From NCBI GenBank assembly GCA_022826805.1, contig JAJDUH010000024.1, forward strand, positions 140,611-204,610: DNA of 64,000 nucleotides. Direction: 5' to 3'. This DNA comes from Candidatus Poribacteria bacterium (lineage in GTDB: Bacteria > Poribacteria > WGA-4E > WGA-3G). How positions within the stretch are numbered: position 1 is the first letter of the stretch; each line of letters begins with the position of its first letter. Of the stretch, positions 60,770 to 64,000 are shown piece after piece. The position numbers and the translations under genes are program-made. Under the pieces are notes generated by a model. It ran no database searches and was not told the DNA's origin. It saw nothing but the letters and a program-made list of their open reading frames with translations.

Positions 60770-61915
60770 TTATTTCAACCCTTTAGGTGCCAACTCTCCA
60801 ATGGAAGTTTCCAGGATATCGGATGCTTCGGTAGGTATATGCTTAGCCGTTGGCGGAAGCGGCGTATCAAAATAGTAGTCAGGGTCGGATTTCTGTTGTT
60901 GCCAAGTTTCGCGCATTTCTCGCCAAGCCCCTAAAAGCGTGCGCAGTTCGGGCATGTCTTCGGCAACGAGATGATGCAATTTTTTCAAATTGTAGCAAGG
61001 TACGCCTGCAAACATGTGATGCTCAATGTGCCAATTCATACGCCAGTACAAAAACTCGGCTACCGGATTGAGTTTGATTGACCGTGTGCATTTGCGGAAG
61101 TCAGGATCATTTTCCTTTAAACCACAATGTTGGGGCAGAGAAACGAGGTAGGATCCCCAGTTTGCAATAAATGCGCTGGCAGTGATGATGAGTGGAAAAA
61201 CCCAATAGCCTGTGGCAAGTGAAACGACAAGCAAGGTGCCGTGAAAAAGGAGCAGAATCCGGGACCACCCAATTGAATTTTTATATTCTTCGGGTTGGTC
61301 GATATGTAATGATGCCAGCCACTCCTGACTCGGAATGTCTGGCGGACCTTCTTTGGCAAAAGCACTACGGATGGTGCAGATAACTGCAGCAATCAATCCA
61401 CCTTTGCTAAAGGTGCGACCGGGTTGCGTGAGCAGATTTATGGTAAACAGCTGAAGGACGAAGAAGGATCCCAACGTTGGTTCGAGCGGGAGAAGGTTTT
61501 CGCGATCGCCTTCGGGGTATAAGGTGTAACGGTGATGATAGGTGTGGCTACTGGCGTAGTCAAAATGATCCCACCAACTTATGAGACTAAATAGGTAAAG
61601 AAAAAATTTGTTCAGCCACTTGGTAGAAAATACGGTCCCATGTCCCAATTCGTGATTGGCTGTCCCTTTGAAGAAGCTGGCGACCGTGCCGTGTACAAAT
61701 AGGGCAGTAAAAAATCCGATCCATATCGCTTGCGACCAAAAAAAGTAGACTAAGCTACCTGTCAATAACCAGAGGGCGAGATGCCCGCCTGCCTGAAACC
61801 AGCCTTGCGAGTCGCTTCGTTTTGATAGATTGCGTAAGATTGTGTGGTCTACTTTGCTCCTGTACCATTTTACACGGAGCGTTTTCCGTACTTCAGCAAG
61901 GGGTTGATAAGTCAT
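60770..61915 (-). CDS. Membrane fatty acid desaturase
   Basis: 381-residue integral membrane di-iron desaturase. The three His boxes are present: HELGHG (in TANHELGHGTVF), HTYHHR (in YASSHTYHHRYTL) and HIEHH (in MNWHIEHHMFAGVPCYNL). Hydrophobic hairpins flank them. Introduces a double bond in membrane lipid acyl chains or a related long-chain substrate. AGAGGAT upstream of the ATG. No partner electron carrier in sight. Confidence 0.88.
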   Translation of the reverse strand: MTYQPLAEVRKTLRVKWYRSKVDHTILRNLSKRSDSQGWFQAGGHLALWLLTGSLVYFFWSQAIWIGFFTALFVHGTVASFFKGTANHELGHGTVFSTKWLNKFFLYLFSLISWWDHFDYASSHTYHHRYTLYPEGDRENLLPLEPTLGSFFVLQLFTINLLTQPGRTFSKGGLIAAVICTIRSAFAKEGPPDIPSQEWLASLHIDQPEEYKNSIGWSRILLLFHGTLLVVSLATGYWVFPLIITASAFIANWGSYLVSLPQHCGLKENDPDFRKCTRSIKLNPVAEFLYWRMNWHIEHHMFAGVPCYNLKKLHHLVAEDMPELRTLLGAWREMRETWQQQKSDPDYYFDTPLPPTAKHIPTEASDILETSIGELAPKGLK

Positions 61916-62124
61916 TAGAATATCCTCTTTGTCGTGATACTCACAACACCTAAAGACGTGTGCTTTAGAGAATAGCTCACTCGGTGCCTACACAACAGGT
62001 TGTATCACTTTTTTGCGAAATTGACGACTTTTTTTGTGTTTGAAAAATATAAGGCACATCCTACTGACAAACCGGGGTACCCTGAAGTCTGCATCTCAGC
62101 GATTAGTAGACCGACTGTGGAGAT

Positions 62125-62856
62125 TCACAGATTGTAGAAATTGTAGAACCTCTCAATCGGACATTCAGGTCTCAGCACTTGGTATGGAAAACATTGAAGG
62201 CAGTCTTCAACTGTATTTTGCTTGCTGAGACATTCCAAGAATTGTGTAGCGGCAGGTCGTTGAATGGATCCGTTGCGAGCAATAAATTGTCCCCACAATG
62301 CCCAGAACCCGGTTTCATAACCGACCGGTTTTGCTGTCTCGATATAATCAGGTGGAAAGAGTCTAATGTAGGCAGATATGTTGTAAAGCCAAGAACCACC
62401 TCGCACTGTTTCTACATCAGGATGGTTGGCTTGGATGTATCGAAACATTGTTGATAGTTCCGATTTTCGGATGTGCATTCTGACTTTGCTCAGGGTGCCG
62501 TGTTCAGAGGTTTCACGGTTTTCAAAATGCATCCGAAGTTTTTTCGTGTTTCGCCATGGATAGACGTAGGAGAAACACCCAAAAAATCGCCGATCATCAG
62601 AAGGGTTTGGCTCCACAGCCGTGTGCTGAAGATAGAAGTCGTATGTCCAATCTTCAGGGGTACCAGATACGCGCAGACCTGCGATGAACGCATCCCATAG
62701 TGGATTGGGAATATCGTGGGAAACTCGCAGATTGAACAAATTTCGCAACATCGTGTAGTCCATTATCACATCTTCCAGTGTTTGATGGGAGACTTCAGCG
62801 ATTTTCTGGGCGAATTTAATTTGCAAGGTCAGGAATTCTTTTGCGTATTGTATCAA
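62125..62856 (-). CDS. Hypothetical protein
   Basis: 243 residues, not recognised. No signal peptide or membrane helix. Rich in aromatic residues (FFGCFSYVYPWRN, GGSWLYNISAYIRLFPPDYIE, GFWALWGQFIARNG), and contains VRGGSWLYN ... RLFP with W/R clusters. The frame begins with TTG without a clear ribosome site; a later ATG (codon 32) is possible but would remove what looks like coding sequence. Neighbours (desaturase, carbonic anhydrase) give no strong hint. Confidence 0.55.
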   Translation of the reverse strand: MIQYAKEFLTLQIKFAQKIAEVSHQTLEDVIMDYTMLRNLFNLRVSHDIPNPLWDAFIAGLRVSGTPEDWTYDFYLQHTAVEPNPSDDRRFFGCFSYVYPWRNTKKLRMHFENRETSEHGTLSKVRMHIRKSELSTMFRYIQANHPDVETVRGGSWLYNISAYIRLFPPDYIETAKPVGYETGFWALWGQFIARNGSIQRPAATQFLECLSKQNTVEDCLQCFPYQVLRPECPIERFYNFYNL

Positions 62857-62888
62857 GGGTTTTGTCTCGTTGCTGATTAAGTGGGGTT

Positions 62889-63701
62889 TTATTTATGTAC
62901 GGCATCCACAAGCAATTCGCGTCCATTCAGCGGTTGCACAGGTCGGTTGTTCCCAGAAAAAATCGCTTTAAACGCTGCGATTTGCGATTGAGACATCTCA
63001 ATTGGTGTCGTCAGCACAAACCACTCGACACCTTCTGAACAGGGGGGTGTTGTCAACGAGCCGTTGTAGCGATAGGTGTGTTTTGTGCTCGGCAATAAAT
63101 CGAAAGCGTTTAGGACAATCTCGTCAATCTGTTCGGACTCACCCGGAACGTGCGGTAAATAGTGCCAAAAGGGGGTAAACGCTGTGTTGATGCTCCCGCT
63201 CTTAATTAAGACTCCGATAACAGCCAACACACCGTTTTCACTTTCGTGAACGAGGTGCATCTCCATGTCATAAAGGTTTCCTACCACTGTATGTTCGCTG
63301 GGTGCGTGGAAATGGAATTGTAGAAGTTGATATTTTGTTCCATCAATCTCAATCCAACTTCCTTTCGAGTACGCTACTTCGATTGTATTACCAGTATTGT
63401 GGACATTCAGGGGTGTTGACTGGTAGTTGAAAGTAATAGGCGAAAGTTTCGCTGGTGTGGGATTCACAATATCAATCGGTGATTGGTGTATGCCTGCACA
63501 GCAAAGCCCATATTCTGGGCTGAGTTGCCCCCAAACGTTGGGTCCGTTTTCTGCTTCATAGCCCCAACGTGCTTGCTCAGTATGCTGGGTAACCTTCTTT
63601 GTTTTTGTGTAACAGTTCATATAAGTAGTAAACCCAAATGATGCCACTATGCATAATAAAAAGGTAGCAATATGGTTGCTTACCGTTGCCCAGTTGTTCA
63701 T
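62889..63701 (-). CDS. Alpha-type carbonic anhydrase
   Basis: 270 residues from ATG 63701. One N-terminal hydrophobic segment (residues 11-28) exports or anchors it. The alpha-CA fold is complete: WGYEAENGPNVWGQL, IHQSPIDI, zinc ligands His130 and His132 in QFHFHAPSEH and His149 in EMHLVHE, and the substrate-gating SLTTPPCSEGVEW. Interconverts CO2 and bicarbonate in the periplasm or at the cell surface, consistent with alpha-CAs of other Gram-negatives. Confidence 0.92.
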   Translation of the reverse strand: MNNWATVSNHIATFLLCIVASFGFTTYMNCYTKTKKVTQHTEQARWGYEAENGPNVWGQLSPEYGLCCAGIHQSPIDIVNPTPAKLSPITFNYQSTPLNVHNTGNTIEVAYSKGSWIEIDGTKYQLLQFHFHAPSEHTVVGNLYDMEMHLVHESENGVLAVIGVLIKSGSINTAFTPFWHYLPHVPGESEQIDEIVLNAFDLLPSTKHTYRYNGSLTTPPCSEGVEWFVLTTPIEMSQSQIAAFKAIFSGNNRPVQPLNGRELLVDAVHK

Positions 63702-63891
63702 CAAATCGGTTTTTCTATTTTCCTTTCCATATTATATTTATTTCGGTCGTGGTGGATGTAAAGTTTGCTAAAACATCTCTTACTGGTTCAGGACTTACGC
63801 AGATTGTGTAAAAAGGCGATATATTCCATCAAAAAAGGCGTTATTTCAGTGATTTACCGCCCTAAATCCCCAACCCCCCTTTATGAATCAG

Positions 63892-64000
63892 AATCAACGG
63901 TATTCATGCCTTAGGGCATGAAAAATCAGAATCAACGGTATTCATGCTATAAAGCATTCACCGGGTATGAAGTCCATATGGACTTCACCGGGGTATGAAG
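63892..64000. repeat. AATCAACGGTAT-family repeat array
   Basis: Three consecutive units: AATCAACGGTATTCATGCC-ttag-GGCATGAA, AATCAACGGTATTCATGC-tata-AAGCATTC, and CCGGGTATGAAGTCC-atat-GGACTTCACCGGGGTATGAAG. The array runs off the window. The 185 bp before it hold nothing else recognised. Confidence 0.75.

Overview
The window looks like a Gram-negative bacterium with an elaborate secreted proteome, most plausibly Candidatus Poribacteria or a close FCB-type relative. This is inferred from gene content, not from a marker phylogeny. The evidence is TonB receptors and outer-membrane barrels, a PorV-type protein, LamG, sulfatase-modifying-factor and dockerin domains, and many dispersed palindromic repeats in otherwise ordinary intergenic DNA. 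I saw no rRNA, tRNA, CRISPR array or transposase gene.

Layout. 1-6 kb: the 3' part of a giant Ig-repeat surface protein, followed by a PorV/PorQ-family protein. 6-19 kb: nadA, two paralogous carbohydrate-binding-like secreted proteins, a TolB-like propeller, an SDR-type NAD-binding protein, two LamG proteins, an FGE-like lipoprotein, a GlnT-type glutamine synthetase-like enzyme, a polytopic membrane protein and an outer-membrane barrel. 19.4-19.7 kb: a near-consensus promoter followed by a heavily structured, probably non-coding RNA. 19.9-25.3 kb: a thiamin locus on the minus strand (TPP riboswitch, thiX-thiY transporter parts, thiO, thiS, thiG) with a nucleotidyltransferase/HEPN toxin-antitoxin pair wedged between thiS and thiG. 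25-30 kb: a TAXI-type TRAP binding protein, a CsgG-like protein, a XylF-like binding protein and a DppC-type permease.

30.3-40.5 kb is a minus-strand heme acquisition cluster: heme-degrading monooxygenase, PepSY-type membrane protein, HmuR-like receptor, two HmuY proteins, HmuT, HmuU, HmuV and a ferritin-like protein, with rpsD and a propeller remnant inside. 40.6-43.5 kb holds two genes of likely glycan metabolism. 43.6-60.4 kb is a second iron island: DUF4856 protein, FecA-like receptor with a small lipoprotein, di-heme oxidoreductase, imelysin, porin, WD40-dockerin protein, Eis-like acetyltransferase, serine hydrolase, a GC-rich siderophore-interacting protein, a broken DUF5916 gene, nitroreductase and methyltransferase. 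A desaturase, an unknown protein and an alpha carbonic anhydrase close the window.

Three threads link the genes. First, nine 19-bp Fur-like operators (consensus GATAATGAGNCTCATTATC) lie upstream of the iron genes, and several are next to near-identical TTGACA-N17-TATAAT promoters on the minus strand. Second, five secreted proteins of unrelated folds end in the same tail (K/Q-L/A-x-T-T/S-W-x-x-I/L-K), while the recognisable lipoproteins lack it, so the tail may be an undescribed sorting signal. Third, several families of palindromic repeats fill most intergenic gaps.
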